DNA of 14,824 bases from Rikenellaceae bacterium (GTDB taxonomy: Bacteria; Bacteroidota; Bacteroidia; Bacteroidales; Rikenellaceae). The DNA lies in NCBI GenBank assembly GCA_902362705.1, contig CABIXK010000012.1, forward strand, positions 1 through 14,824, in the 5' to 3' direction. The notes beneath the pieces are model-generated. The model made no database searches, was not told the origin of the DNA, and worked only from the letters and a program-made list of their open reading frames with translations. The translations under genes were made by a program, and so were the position numbers. This document shows positions 1 to 6,637 of the stretch, piece after piece; within the stretch, counting starts at the first letter, position 1; every line of letters starts with the position of its first letter.

Positions 1-29
1 GGGGGGGGTACGAAAAACAAACGATTGCT

Positions 30-105
30 GCCTCTCTAGCTCAGTTGGTAGAGCACGACACTCTTAATGTTGGGGTCCAGGGTTCGAGCCCCTGGGGGGG
101 TACCA
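30..105 (+). tRNA. tRNA-Lys (anticodon CTT)
   Basis: A complete cloverleaf can be drawn: 7-nt acceptor arm 30-36, U8/A9, D arm 39-54 with an AGTTGGTA loop, anticodon stem CGACA/TGTTG around the loop CTCTTAA (anticodon CTT at 63-65), five-base variable region, T arm 78-94 with loop TTCGAGC, acceptor 3' strand 95-101, discriminator A102 and an encoded CCA at 103-105. The acceptor stem contains three G-U pairs, including G1-U72 at its end. CTT reads AAG lysine codons, which suits a GC-rich genome. Confidence 0.95.
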
Positions 106-135
106 AAGCGGAAGATGAAACTCTTCCGCTTTTTT
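106..135 (+). terminator. Rho-independent terminator of tRNA-Lys
   Basis: A perfect 10-bp stem (AAGCGGAAGA / TCTTCCGCTT) with a 6-nt loop runs into a six-T run at 130-135. It begins directly after the CCA end, so it should end the tRNA transcript. Confidence 0.9.
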
Positions 136-176
136 CGTATGCCCGCCCGGCCCGGTTTCCGGCGCGCGCCTTCTGC

Positions 177-925
177 CTACCGCAGCAGCTGGAGCTTGAC
201 GCCGCACGAGAAGCGGACGATCTGCGAGAGCCCGAGCGTCTTGTTGCCGCACTTGGCCACGATGTCGAGGTCGTTGGCGCTCAGCTCGTAGTAGAGCGTG
301 ACGCCGCGCACGGGTCCGTCGCTTTTCGGGTGGTAGGTGAGCCGCTGCCCGACGTAGAGGGTGGGGCGCAGGCGCGAGGTGAAGCCGTAGTAGCGGCTGC
401 TTGGGTATTTGTCGGGCTCGCGCACCCAGTACTGCTCGCCCGTGATGAGGGTGAGGTAGATGCCCGCCGCGAGGGGCTCGACCGAGAGCCGTCGGCAGCA
501 GCGGATGCTCCACGGGATGTAGTTCTGCCGCAGGGCGAAGACCGTGTGCGTGCGGTCGGACCAGGCGCCGGGCAGCACCCCGACCGAGAGGTCGGTCTCC
601 CAGCGGCATTTGCGCCCGTAGTCCCACCCGCAGCCGAGCGACAGCAGCCCCATGCCGCCGGCGTACTGCGCCTTGACGTGCGTGGGGATCAGTCGTTCCC
701 ACCCCTCGTATCCCCGGTGAACGCGCTGGTCGAGCGGCCGCCGCTCCCTCTTCGCCGCCGCTCCCTCTTCGCTGCCGCTGGATCTGCCGGCCGCCCCGGC
801 TCGGTCGCCTGCCCCAGCTCTGCCGCCGGCCTCTGTTTCGTCGTCGGCTCTTGGGCCCCCGCGGGCCGAAGGAGCAGCAGGGCTCCCGCGAGCAGGGCCG
901 ACCTGCTAAAATTCCACCCGTTCAT
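177..925 (-). pseudogene. Secreted beta-rich conserved protein, frame broken by a 17-bp tandem duplication
   Basis: The minus strand from ATG 925 encodes a Sec signal peptide (hydrophobic run LLAGALLLL, then PAGAQ) and a low-complexity linker rich in P, A, E and R, and then stops at 689 in the sequence as given. The conserved body lies in another frame, about 737 to stop 177, and starts around GYEGWERLIPTHVKAQYAGG, followed by many aromatic alternating strands such as LRQNYIPWSIR and YYGFTSRLRPTLYVGQRL. I recall this WERLIPTHVKAQYAG type of hypothetical protein from Bacteroidales but know no function; a small outer-membrane or periplasmic beta-barrel is possible. Removing one unit of the perfect 17-bp tandem repeat at 738-771 joins the two frames into one protein of about 243 residues. 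The start overlaps the end of the upstream phosphoesterase by 20 nt, so the two are probably translated together. It could be a true null allele, a switchable one, or an assembly error. Confidence 0.72.
738..771. repeat. Perfect 17-bp tandem duplication
   Basis: The 17 bases at 738-754 (CCGCCGCTCCCTCTTCG) are repeated exactly at 755-771, and the period holds for one further base on each side. Seventeen is not a multiple of three, so the copy number sets the reading frame of the secreted-protein gene on the minus strand. Confidence 0.93.
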
Positions 926-1679
926 AGTCGTAGCCCTCTTCGGTGAGGGTAAAGAGCAGGTAGACCTTCCGGCCGATGTCGTCGCACTGGTAGTAGACGA
1001 TCCCGTCGTTGAAGAGTTCCTCGGCCGCGAATCGGTGTCCGTGGCCGTTGAGGCAGCACTGCAGGCCGGGGAGCTGCCGGAGCGTGCGGTGGAAGAGCCG
1101 GGCCACGTTGTTATCGAACTGCTCGGTGCCGGGCCGGGCGTGCATGACTGCGACGCTCGTCCGCACCCGGGCGGGCGGGTCGGCTATCTGCCGTTCGAGA
1201 AAGTCGAAGTTGGGCACCGGTGTGTCGTGGCCGAACTCCAGGGCGTTGGTGTTCAGGCAGACGAAGCGCACGCTCCCGGCCGTGAAGGCGAAGTCGACCG
1301 GCCCGAACAGCTCGGTGAAGATCCGCTCGCCGGTGGCCAGGCAGTCGTGGTTGCCCGGCAGCACGACATAGGGGACGCGCAGGCGCTCGAGCAGGTCGCG
1401 CTGCCGCTCGAACTCGGCCCGCATGCCGAAGTCGGTCATGTCGCCCGCATGGATCACGAAGTCCACATCGTCGCGCGCGTTGAGCGCCCGTACGGCCGCC
1501 GCCGTCTCGTCGTAGTGGCGCTGCGTGTCGCTGATGAGGGCCAGGCGGATCGTCGTCCGCTCGGCGCACGCCGCCTCGATGCGGGCGATGTTGGCGGAGT
1601 TGATCCCCCGCCGGCCCTCGATGCGGGTGTCGTAGGGGTGGTATTCGACCCGGAGGCGGTCGACAGAAGGGCGGCGCAC
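906..1679 (-). CDS. Calcineurin-like metallophosphoesterase, probably a lipoprotein with a disturbed N-terminus
   Basis: The protein has the ordered metal-binding blocks of calcineurin-type phosphoesterases, numbered from a GTG at 1679 (257 aa): ISDTQ (D51), HAGDMTDF (D80), GNHD (109-112), MHARP (H180) and GHGH (212-215). It would hydrolyse a phosphoester with a two-metal site; the substrate is unknown. The start is uncertain. In this frame GTG 1679 gives no signal peptide, but 20 nt upstream an ATG at 1699 in another frame begins MKRIAALCAALLS, a typical export leader. One added base (or two fewer) near 1660-1675 would fuse the leader to VDRLRVEYHPYD. The intended product is therefore probably an exported lipoprotein of about 264 aa, and the leader is either frameshifted here or the base calls are wrong. 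The end overlaps the next gene by 20 nt. No clear promoter was found upstream. Confidence 0.8.
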   Translation of the reverse strand: MRRPSVDRLRVEYHPYDTRIEGRRGINSANIARIEAACAERTTIRLALISDTQRHYDETAAAVRALNARDDVDFVIHAGDMTDFGMRAEFERQRDLLERLRVPYVVLPGNHDCLATGERIFTELFGPVDFAFTAGSVRFVCLNTNALEFGHDTPVPNFDFLERQIADPPARVRTSVAVMHARPGTEQFDNNVARLFHRTLRQLPGLQCCLNGHGHRFAAEELFNDGIVYYQCDDIGRKVYLLFTLTEEGYDYERVEF

Positions 1680-1699
1680 AGCGCGGCGATGCGTTTCAT

Positions 1700-2103
1700 G
1701 GGCGTGGGACGTGTCGGTTTTGCGGTGCGAAGTTGTGCATTCGCCGCCATTCTCGGGATACGCAAAAGGGATCGGAAGTGTTCGATAAGTCCGCCCGCCC
1801 GGCGCGAGCGGAGCTATCGGACACGACGTGCGAAGAATCGCTGAACCTCCCCGCCGTGCCGTCCGGCCGTATTCGGGCCCTGCCCGTGCGAAAATCGGCG
1901 CCGCCCGGGTGCGCGGTTTCGGCGCGGTTTCTGCACGGTGCCGCACTGCGGGGGCCTGCGGCCGCATACGTGGCCGGGCCGCGAAAAAAATCGGCGCCGG
2001 GGTCGGGTTTTGGCGGAAAAAAGCGTAACTTTGAGCGGAGAAGAGGCTGCCGCCGCACCGCCGCGCGGCGCCACGAGGAGTGAATGAACCACCATATGAT
2101 AAC
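1700..2103. other. Gene-free divergent intergenic region
   Basis: About 400 nt separate the minus-strand phosphoesterase leader from the plus-strand barrel gene. The ORFs crossing it are low-complexity R/A/G-rich readings of GC-rich DNA. It holds the promoter box at 2026-2033 and a short imperfect direct repeat, GCGAAAATCGGCGCCG at 1888-1903 and the same with three more A residues at 1981-1999. Nothing else is recognisable. Confidence 0.6.
2026..2033 (+). promoter_or_regulatory. Bacteroidota -7 promoter box
   Basis: TAACTTTG is an exact match to the Bacteroidota -7 consensus TAnnTTTG. A TTTTG lies upstream at 2008-2012, but the 13-nt spacing is shorter than the usual 19-20, so the -33 element is uncertain. 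It would start a leader of about 65 nt before the barrel gene at 2104. Confidence 0.55.
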
Positions 2104-2706
2104 ATGCGAATTATGCGTAAACTGTTGATAATCGCGTTTCTTGCGCTTGCCGTGCTGCCCGCTCGGGCGCAGCGTCCGCGCGTGAAGCTGGAGTGGGGCG
2201 GCATGGCCGGTCTGAACATCGTCGACTTCTCGACCTCGGACGACGCCACCGCCGTCCGCAACAAGTTGGGCTGGCAGGCCGGCATCGTCACGGCCGTCGA
2301 CTTCGGCGCCTTCGCCATCGAGCCGCAGATCCTCTACGTCCGACAGGGACTGCGCCTGCGTCCCGAGGGCGAGCCGGAGCTCAACCTAAAGTCGAGCTCG
2401 ATCGACGTGCCGGTGCTCGTCTCGCTGCGTCTGCTGCGCCCCGTGCGCATCTACGCCGGCCCGGTGTTCACCGTCATGAACGACTGCAAGCAGAAGTCGG
2501 CGCGCGACCTGCTCGACTTCGGGCGCGTGCGGCCGTCGCTCTCCTTCACGGTGGGTGCCGGGGTGCAGATCATGCGCCACCTGCTCGTGGACCTGCGCTA
2601 CAACGGCCAGTTCAAGGGCAAGGAGGATGTGGCGCTCCCCTCGGGCCACATGCTCGACAAGCTCCGCCAGCACAACTTCGCACTCAGCTTCGGCTACATC
2701 TTTTAG
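2104..2706 (+). CDS. Outer-membrane beta-barrel protein (porin-like, PF13568 type)
   Basis: This 200-aa protein starts with a Sec signal peptide (MRIMRKLL, then AFLALAVLPARAQ, cleavage near residue 22). The rest is alternating hydrophobic strands with the features of small Bacteroidota barrels: GGMAGLNIVDF early, FAIEPQILYVRQGLR, IDVPVLVSLRL, VRIYAGPVFTV, FTVGAGVQI, LLVDLRYNGQF, and a final strand HNFALSFGYIF ending in phenylalanine, as expected for Bam-assembled proteins. It would sit in the outer membrane; no ligand can be named. In-frame starts are GTG 2080, ATG 2104 and ATG 2113; 2104 or 2113 gives the most normal signal peptide. phoH begins 3 nt after its stop, so the two are probably cotranscribed. 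Confidence 0.82.
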   Translation: MRIMRKLLIIAFLALAVLPARAQRPRVKLEWGGMAGLNIVDFSTSDDATAVRNKLGWQAGIVTAVDFGAFAIEPQILYVRQGLRLRPEGEPELNLKSSSIDVPVLVSLRLLRPVRIYAGPVFTVMNDCKQKSARDLLDFGRVRPSLSFTVGAGVQIMRHLLVDLRYNGQFKGKEDVALPSGHMLDKLRQHNFALSFGYIF

Positions 2707-2709
2707 TCT

Positions 2710-3678
2710 ATGACACAGGAGGCAGTCGGCAGACAGATCGAGATCGAAGGGGTCGATCCGCGCGAGCTCTACGGCCCGCAGGAGGCCTACCTGGACCGTA
2801 TCCGCGAACTGCACCCCTCGCTGCGGATCGTGGCGCGCGGGTCGTCGCTCAGGGTGCTGGGCGCGGAGGCCGAGACGGCGCGCTTCGCCCGCCGCATGGA
2901 GGGGCTGGTGGCCTACTACATCAAGTACGGCCACATCTCGTCGGAGGTTGTGGACCAGTGCTTCTCGGGCGAGGCCGTGGCGCCGCACGAGGCGCCGGTC
3001 GACAAGGACGTGATCGTCTACGGCAACAACGGCAACATCGTGCGCGCCCGCACGGTCAACCAGCAGCGGCTCGTGAAGCTCTACGACACGTGCGACCTGC
3101 TCTTCGCCGTGGGGCCCGCGGGCTCGGGCAAGACCTACACGGCCATCGCCCTGGCCGTGCGCGCGTTGCGCGAGAAGCAGGTGCGGCGCATCATCCTCAC
3201 GCGCCCGGCCGTGGAGGCGGGCGAGAAGCTGGGCTTCCTGCCCGGCGACATGAAGGAGAAGCTCGACCCCTACCTCCAGCCGTTGTACGACGCGCTGAAC
3301 GACATGATCCCGCCGGCCAAGCTGCAGAAGTATCTGGAGGAGGGGACCGTGCAGATAGCACCGCTGGCCTACATGCGCGGGCGGACGCTCGACAACGCCT
3401 TCGTCATCCTCGACGAGGCGCAGAATACGACCCTCGCGCAGATCAAGATGTTCCTCACGCGCATGGGCCGCAACGCCCGCTTCATCGTGACGGGCGACGT
3501 GACGCAGATCGACCTGCCGCGCCGCGCCGACAGCGGACTGGTGCGGGCGCAGGAGTACCTGCGGCGGGTCGAGGGGATCGGCTTCGTGGAGTTCGACCGC
3601 CGCGACATCGTGCGCCACCCGCTGGTGAAGCAGATCGTGGAGGCGTTCGATAAGCAGGAGGGGGAAAGTGATAAGTAA
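2710..3678 (+). CDS. phoH: PhoH-like ATPase
   Basis: This 322-aa protein matches the PhoH/YbeZ family in length and motifs. An N-terminal region of about 110 residues, containing a KH-like segment ([14 protein letters not shown]), precedes the P-loop ATPase: Walker A GPAGSGKT at 135-142, [19 protein letters not shown] at 162-180, Walker [12 protein letters not shown] at 231-241, and [10 protein letters not shown] at 261-270. The family is cytoplasmic and linked to RNA metabolism and ribosome maturation, often acting with the YbeY endonuclease, which is not in this window. It follows the barrel gene by 3 nt. Its last codons (E-G-E-S-D-K-stop) are made from the start of the 7-nt repeat array at 3661-3695, so the C-terminal tail may have been altered by repeat insertion. 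Confidence 0.95.
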   Translation: MTQEAVGRQIEIEGVDPRELYGPQEAYLDRIRELHPSLRIVARGSSLRVLGAEAETARFARRMEGLVAYYIKYGHISSEVVDQCFSGEAVAPHEAPVDKDVIVYGNNGNIVRARTVNQQRLVKLYDTCDLLFAVGPAGSGKTYTAIALAVRALREKQVRRIILTRPAVEAGEKLGFLPGDMKEKLDPYLQPLYDALNDMIPPAKLQKYLEEGTVQIAPLAYMRGRTLDNAFVILDEAQNTTLAQIKMFLTRMGRNARFIVTGDVTQIDLPRRADSGLVRAQEYLRRVEGIGFVEFDRRDIVRHPLVKQIVEAFDKQEGESDK

Positions 3679-3695
3679 AAAGTAGAAAGTAGAAA
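3661..3695 (+). repeat. A-rich 7-nt-period array overlapping the end of phoH
   Basis: Five consecutive heptamers can be aligned: GGGGAAA, GTGATAA, GTAAAAA, GTAGAAA, GTAGAAA. The phoH stop codon TAA (3676-3678) lies inside the third unit. The same period is seen at 6626-6667, 14457-14491 and 14525-14566, and inverted at 6720-6754. Confidence 0.8.
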
Positions 3696-3700
3696 GTTTT

Positions 3701-3793
3701 CGGCTCGCAGCCAGCGGAGGCGCGACGAAGGCGGACGCCGAAGGAGCAGCCCTCCGCCGGGGGTGGCTGCGGGCTGCCCGGCCCGAGGCCGGG
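3701..3793 (+). repeat. Composite hairpin repeat, copy 1
   Basis: The long hairpin has a 13-bp outer stem (3701-3713 with 3764-3776, two G-U pairs), a 6-nt bulge CGGGGG on the 3' side, and a perfect 7-bp inner stem GCGGAGG/CCTCCGC (3714-3720 with 3751-3757). A short hairpin follows with no gap: CCCGGCC, loop CGA, GGCCGGG at 3777-3793. Copies 2 (4016-4112, opposite strand) and 3 (14574-14669) have the same layout. Confidence 0.85.
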
Positions 3794-3814
3794 AATGAAT
3801 AATTGTGCATTGCG
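3794..3814 (+). repeat. Second-type 7-nt-period array (ATTGTGC type), short
   Basis: Three heptamers, ATGAATA, ATTGTGC and ATTGCGC, follow the short hairpin of copy 1 directly. A longer array of the same type (TTGTGCA units) lies downstream of copy 3 at 14726-14760. Confidence 0.6.
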
Positions 3815-3844
3815 CCGCCGATGGCGCCGCCACCTCCCGTCCGG

Positions 3845-3961
3845 CGAAAAAGGCGGCCGTCGGACGGCGGCTAAAAGCGCGAGCGAGGGGGCCGGTTTGC
3901 TTGCAAACCCGCGACGAGGCGCCCCGAGCCAGCGTTAGACGTCGTCGGACAGCCTTTTTCG
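3845..3961. repeat. About 117-nt imperfect palindrome with a nested apical hairpin
   Basis: Outer arms CGAAAAAGGC (3845-3854) and GCCTTTTTCG (3952-3961) are perfect 10-bp complements. Nearly at the centre is a second perfect hairpin, GGTTTGC-TT-GCAAACC (3894-3909). Partly complementary GTCGGAC/GTCCGAC-like stretches lie between. No coding sequence is convincing here. Confidence 0.7.
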
Positions 3962-3981
3962 TCAGCGGGCCGGCTTTTTGC

Positions 3982-4009
3982 GGCGCTTTTTGCCGGAACA
4001 AAAAGCGCC
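3982..4009. repeat. 10-bp hairpin GGCGCTTTTT / AAAAAGCGCC
   Basis: A perfect 10-bp stem encloses the 8-nt loop GCCGGAAC. On either strand one arm ends in a five-base T run, but the T run is inside the stem, so it is not a standard terminator. It may still slow transcription leaving phoH. Confidence 0.65.
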
Positions 4010-4015
4010 AGAATC

Positions 4016-4112
4016 CCGAAGCCGCAGGCTTCGGCAGCCCGCAGCCACCTGGCGCGGAGGGCTGCTCGTCTCGCCCGAAGGCTCGCCGGCCCCTCCGCTG
4101 GCTGCGGGCTGC
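4016..4112 (-). repeat. Composite hairpin repeat, copy 2 (inverted)
   Basis: Read on the minus strand, the long hairpin comes first: a perfect 14-bp outer stem (GCAGCCCGCAGCCA with TGGCTGCGGGCTGC, plus-strand 4034-4047 and 4099-4112), a 6-nt bulge, and an 8-bp inner stem (4054-4061 with 4091-4098). A short hairpin follows at once (plus-strand 4016-4034, CCGAAGCC, loop, GGCTTCGG). The short hairpin has a different sequence from copies 1 and 3, but a stem of 8 bp and the same place. Confidence 0.83.
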
Positions 4113-4117
4113 AAACG

Positions 4118-4142
4118 CCCCCCCCCCCGGCTCTTAGCCGGG
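4118..4142. repeat. C11 homopolymer and a short CCCGGCT/AGCCGGG hairpin
   Basis: Eleven C residues (4118-4128) run into the hairpin CCCGGCT-CTT-AGCCGGG (4126-4142). The hairpin is the exact reverse complement of the short hairpin of copy 3 at 14653-14669. It ends about 90 nt before the pepD start codon. Confidence 0.8.
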
Positions 4143-4231
4143 CGCTGGCTGCGGCCCGAAAAAGAGAAGAGCCGGACGCGGCTGCGAACCGAACGAAAAA
4201 GAAAATATACTGACCTTAAACTGAAATAGTT

Positions 4232-5677
4232 ATGAACAGAGATTTGACGGCGCTCCGACCGGAGCTCGTGTGGAAACATTTCGCGCAGATCGCGCGCATC
4301 CCCCGTCCCTCGGGCCACGAGGAGGCGATCCGCGCCTACGTGGCGGGCGTCGCCCGCTCCCTGGGGCTCGAGTGCAGCGAGGACGAGGCGCACAACGTCT
4401 ACGTGCGCAAGCCCGCCACGCCGGGCATGGAGGACCGCAAGGGCGTGGTGTTGCAGGCCCACCTCGACATGGTGCCGCAGAAGAACAACGACAAGACTTT
4501 CGACTTCGAGCAGGACCCCATCGACGCCTACATCGACGGCGACTGGGTGACGGCCGACGGCACGACGCTTGGGGCCGACAACGGCATCGGCGCGGCTGCG
4601 ATTCTCGCCGTGCTGGAGGACAGCACGCTGGTCCACGGCCCGCTGGAGGCGCTCTTCACCGCCACCGAGGAGACCGGCATGGACGGCGCCTTCGGGCTCA
4701 AGGCGGGCCTTCTGCAGGGCGACATCCTGCTCAACCTCGACTCGGAGACCGAGGGCGAACTCTACGTGGGCTGCGCCGGCGGTCTGGACGCCAACATCAC
4801 GCTCGACTACGCCACCGAGCCCGCACCGGCCGGCTGCAAGGCCTACCGGCTCTGTGTCAAGGGGCTCAAGGGCGGCCACTCGGGCATCCAGATCGTGGCT
4901 CAGCGTGCCAACGCCAACAAGCTGCTCTTCCGTCTTCTGAACCGCACCGAGGGCGTGTCGATCGCCTCGGTCGACGGCGGCGGGTTGCGCAACGCCATCC
5001 CGCGCGAGGCCGTGGCCGTGGTCACGGTGCCCGACGGCGCGGCGTTCGAGGCTGCGGTGGCCGCCTACGAGAAGACCGTGCAGGCCGAATATGCCGGCGT
5101 GGAGGATGCCATCCGCATCTTCGCCGAGCCGTGCGAGCAGCCCTCTGAGGTCATCGCTGGCGAGGCTGCCCGGCGCCTGATGCGTGCCGTGGTGGCGTGC
5201 CCCGACGGCGTGGAGCGCATGTCGGAGGCGATGCCCGGGCTGGTGGAGACCTCCACGAACCTGGCGCGCGTGGTCTCGGACGGCCGCTGCGTGAAGATGC
5301 AGTGTCTGCTGCGCAGCTCGGTCAACTCGGCCAAGGAGGCTCTGGGCGAGGCGATCTCGGCGGTGATGGATCTGGCCGGCGCTGCGACCGAGCTCTCGGG
5401 CGCCTACAACGGCTGGAACCCCGACATGGAGTCGCCCATCCTGAAGGCCATGACCGAGTCCTACGAGGCGCTCTACGGCCGCAAGCCGCTCGTGACGGCC
5501 ATCCACGCCGGTCTGGAGTGCGGCATCATCGGCAGCAACTACCCCTCGCTCGACATGATCTCGTTCGGACCCACGATCTGCTACCCCCACTCGCCCGACG
5601 AGAAGGTGGAGATCGCCTCGGTCGGCAAGTTCTACGACTTCCTGGTCCATACGCTGCGCAACGTTCCCCGCAAGTAG
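4232..5677 (+). CDS. pepD: Aminoacyl-histidine dipeptidase (Xaa-His dipeptidase, peptidase M20C)
   Basis: The 481-aa length and motif set fit the cytosolic di-zinc PepD family, which cleaves Xaa-His and related dipeptides. Visible blocks: IPRPSGHEE near residue 27, the metal-binding QAHLDMVPQ (H77, D79), DGTTLGADNGIG (D116, bridging aspartate), TATEETGMDGAFGL (E146/E147, general base and ligand), LNLDSE (D170), KGGHSG in the lid/dimerisation domain (213-218), HAGLECG (H425) and the C-terminal FGPTICYPHSPDEKVEI with H453 as last ligand. All expected metal ligands are present, so it should be active. The start ATG at 4232 is well placed before MNRDLTALRPELVWKHF. The kinase gene begins 9 nt after the stop. 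Upstream is the repeat block, and no clean promoter box was found next to the gene. Confidence 0.95.
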   Translation: MNRDLTALRPELVWKHFAQIARIPRPSGHEEAIRAYVAGVARSLGLECSEDEAHNVYVRKPATPGMEDRKGVVLQAHLDMVPQKNNDKTFDFEQDPIDAYIDGDWVTADGTTLGADNGIGAAAILAVLEDSTLVHGPLEALFTATEETGMDGAFGLKAGLLQGDILLNLDSETEGELYVGCAGGLDANITLDYATEPAPAGCKAYRLCVKGLKGGHSGIQIVAQRANANKLLFRLLNRTEGVSIASVDGGGLRNAIPREAVAVVTVPDGAAFEAAVAAYEKTVQAEYAGVEDAIRIFAEPCEQPSEVIAGEAARRLMRAVVACPDGVERMSEAMPGLVETSTNLARVVSDGRCVKMQCLLRSSVNSAKEALGEAISAVMDLAGAATELSGAYNGWNPDMESPILKAMTESYEALYGRKPLVTAIHAGLECGIIGSNYPSLDMISFGPTICYPHSPDEKVEIASVGKFYDFLVHTLRNVPRK

Positions 5678-5686
5678 ACCGCAGCT

Positions 5687-6637
5687 TTGGAATCGACGAC
5701 CGACAGGAAGTGGTTCATGATCGTCAACCCCGCGGCCGGCGAAGGCCGCGGGCTCGACGATTTTCCCCTCGTCTCGCGCCTGCTGCGCGAGGCCGGCGTG
5801 GTATACGAACCCGTGTTCACGGAGCACAAGTGCCATGCCACGGAGCTCACCGTGGCGGCCGTGCGGCAGGGCTACCGACGCATCATCGTCGTGGGCGGCG
5901 ACGGCACGCTGCACGAGGTGGTCAACGGGCTCTTCATCCAGCAGGAGGCGGCGCCCCACGAGGTGCTGCTGGCCGTCGTGGCCGTGGGCTCGGGCAATGG
6001 CTGGGTCCGCTCGTTCGGCCTCTCGGGCCGCTACGGCGAGGCCGTGCGCGCCATCGCCGAGGAGCGCTCGTTCCTACAGGACGTGGGGGTGGTGAGCTAC
6101 GAGGAGGCCCACTACCGCCAGAGCCGCTACATGGCCAACGCGGCGGGCGTGGGCTTCGAGGCCTATGTCATGGGGCGCATCGCCCACCTGCGCAACAAGG
6201 GGCGCACGGGCGGCCTGCGCCGCACGTGGTGTCTGGTCCGCTCGTTCTTCCGCTACAAGTCGACGGGCGTGAAGGTGTGGGTCGACGACCGCCTGGTCTA
6301 CAACGACCTGCTGCTGTCGGTGGCCATCGGCATCTGCAAGTTCAACGCCGCGGGCATGCAGCAGCTGCCGGCCGCCGTGGCCGACGACGGCATGTTCGAC
6401 GTCTCGCTCGTGCGGCCCGTCCACTTCTGGCACATCCTCTTCCGGGTTCGCTACCTCTTCAACGGCGGCATCTACCGCATCCGCCACATCCTGCAGGAGT
6501 GCGGCAGCCGCATCCGCATCGAGTCGTCGCCCGAGGTGCCGCTGGAGGTCGACGGCGAGCTGCTGGGCGGCTCGCCCCTGAGTTTCGAGATCCTCCACCG
6601 GGCGATCCGGGTGGTGGTGGGGGAGGGCAGAAGTTGA
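5687..6637 (+). CDS. Diacylglycerol-kinase-family lipid kinase
   Basis: This 316-aa protein has the DAGK catalytic signature: KWFMIVNPAAGEGRG near the N-terminus, the nucleotide-binding VVGGDGTLHEVVNG (GGDGT at 70-74), VAVGSGNGWVRS (GSGN at 101-104), ANAAGVGFEAYV, and the C-terminal VDGELLGG (288-295). It should use ATP to phosphorylate a lipid such as diacylglycerol or a sphingoid base at the inner face of the membrane; sequence alone does not say which. I chose the TTG start at 5687 because residues KWF before the first ATG (5717) belong to the usual first strand of this fold. It lies 9 nt after pepD, so they probably share a transcript. Its stop codon TGA (6635-6637) lies inside the first GTTGAAA unit of a 7-nt repeat array, which also supplies the last codons. 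Confidence 0.9.
   Translation: MESTTDRKWFMIVNPAAGEGRGLDDFPLVSRLLREAGVVYEPVFTEHKCHATELTVAAVRQGYRRIIVVGGDGTLHEVVNGLFIQQEAAPHEVLLAVVAVGSGNGWVRSFGLSGRYGEAVRAIAEERSFLQDVGVVSYEEAHYRQSRYMANAAGVGFEAYVMGRIAHLRNKGRTGGLRRTWCLVRSFFRYKSTGVKVWVDDRLVYNDLLLSVAIGICKFNAAGMQQLPAAVADDGMFDVSLVRPVHFWHILFRVRYLFNGGIYRIRHILQECGSRIRIESSPEVPLEVDGELLGGSPLSFEILHRAIRVVVGEGRS

Noticed and set aside
45..1844. A 599-aa plus-strand ORF over the left part of the window
   Set aside because: It is antisense to the phosphoesterase and the secreted protein, runs through the tRNA, is made of V/A/R/G/E low-complexity sequence, and has no recognisable motif. It is an effect of high GC.
2386..3810. A 474-aa minus-strand ORF across phoH
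   Set aside because: It mirrors phoH and the barrel gene, shows no family pattern, and its start lies inside the repeat block.
3982..4009. Terminator of phoH
   Set aside because: The T run forms part of the stem instead of following it, and the hairpin is 300 nt past the stop codon, so I list it as a hairpin only.
3805..4137. A 110-aa plus-strand ORF in the phoH-pepD gap
   Set aside because: It is composed of hairpin repeat DNA (both arms of several palindromes are translated) and has no domain or promoter.
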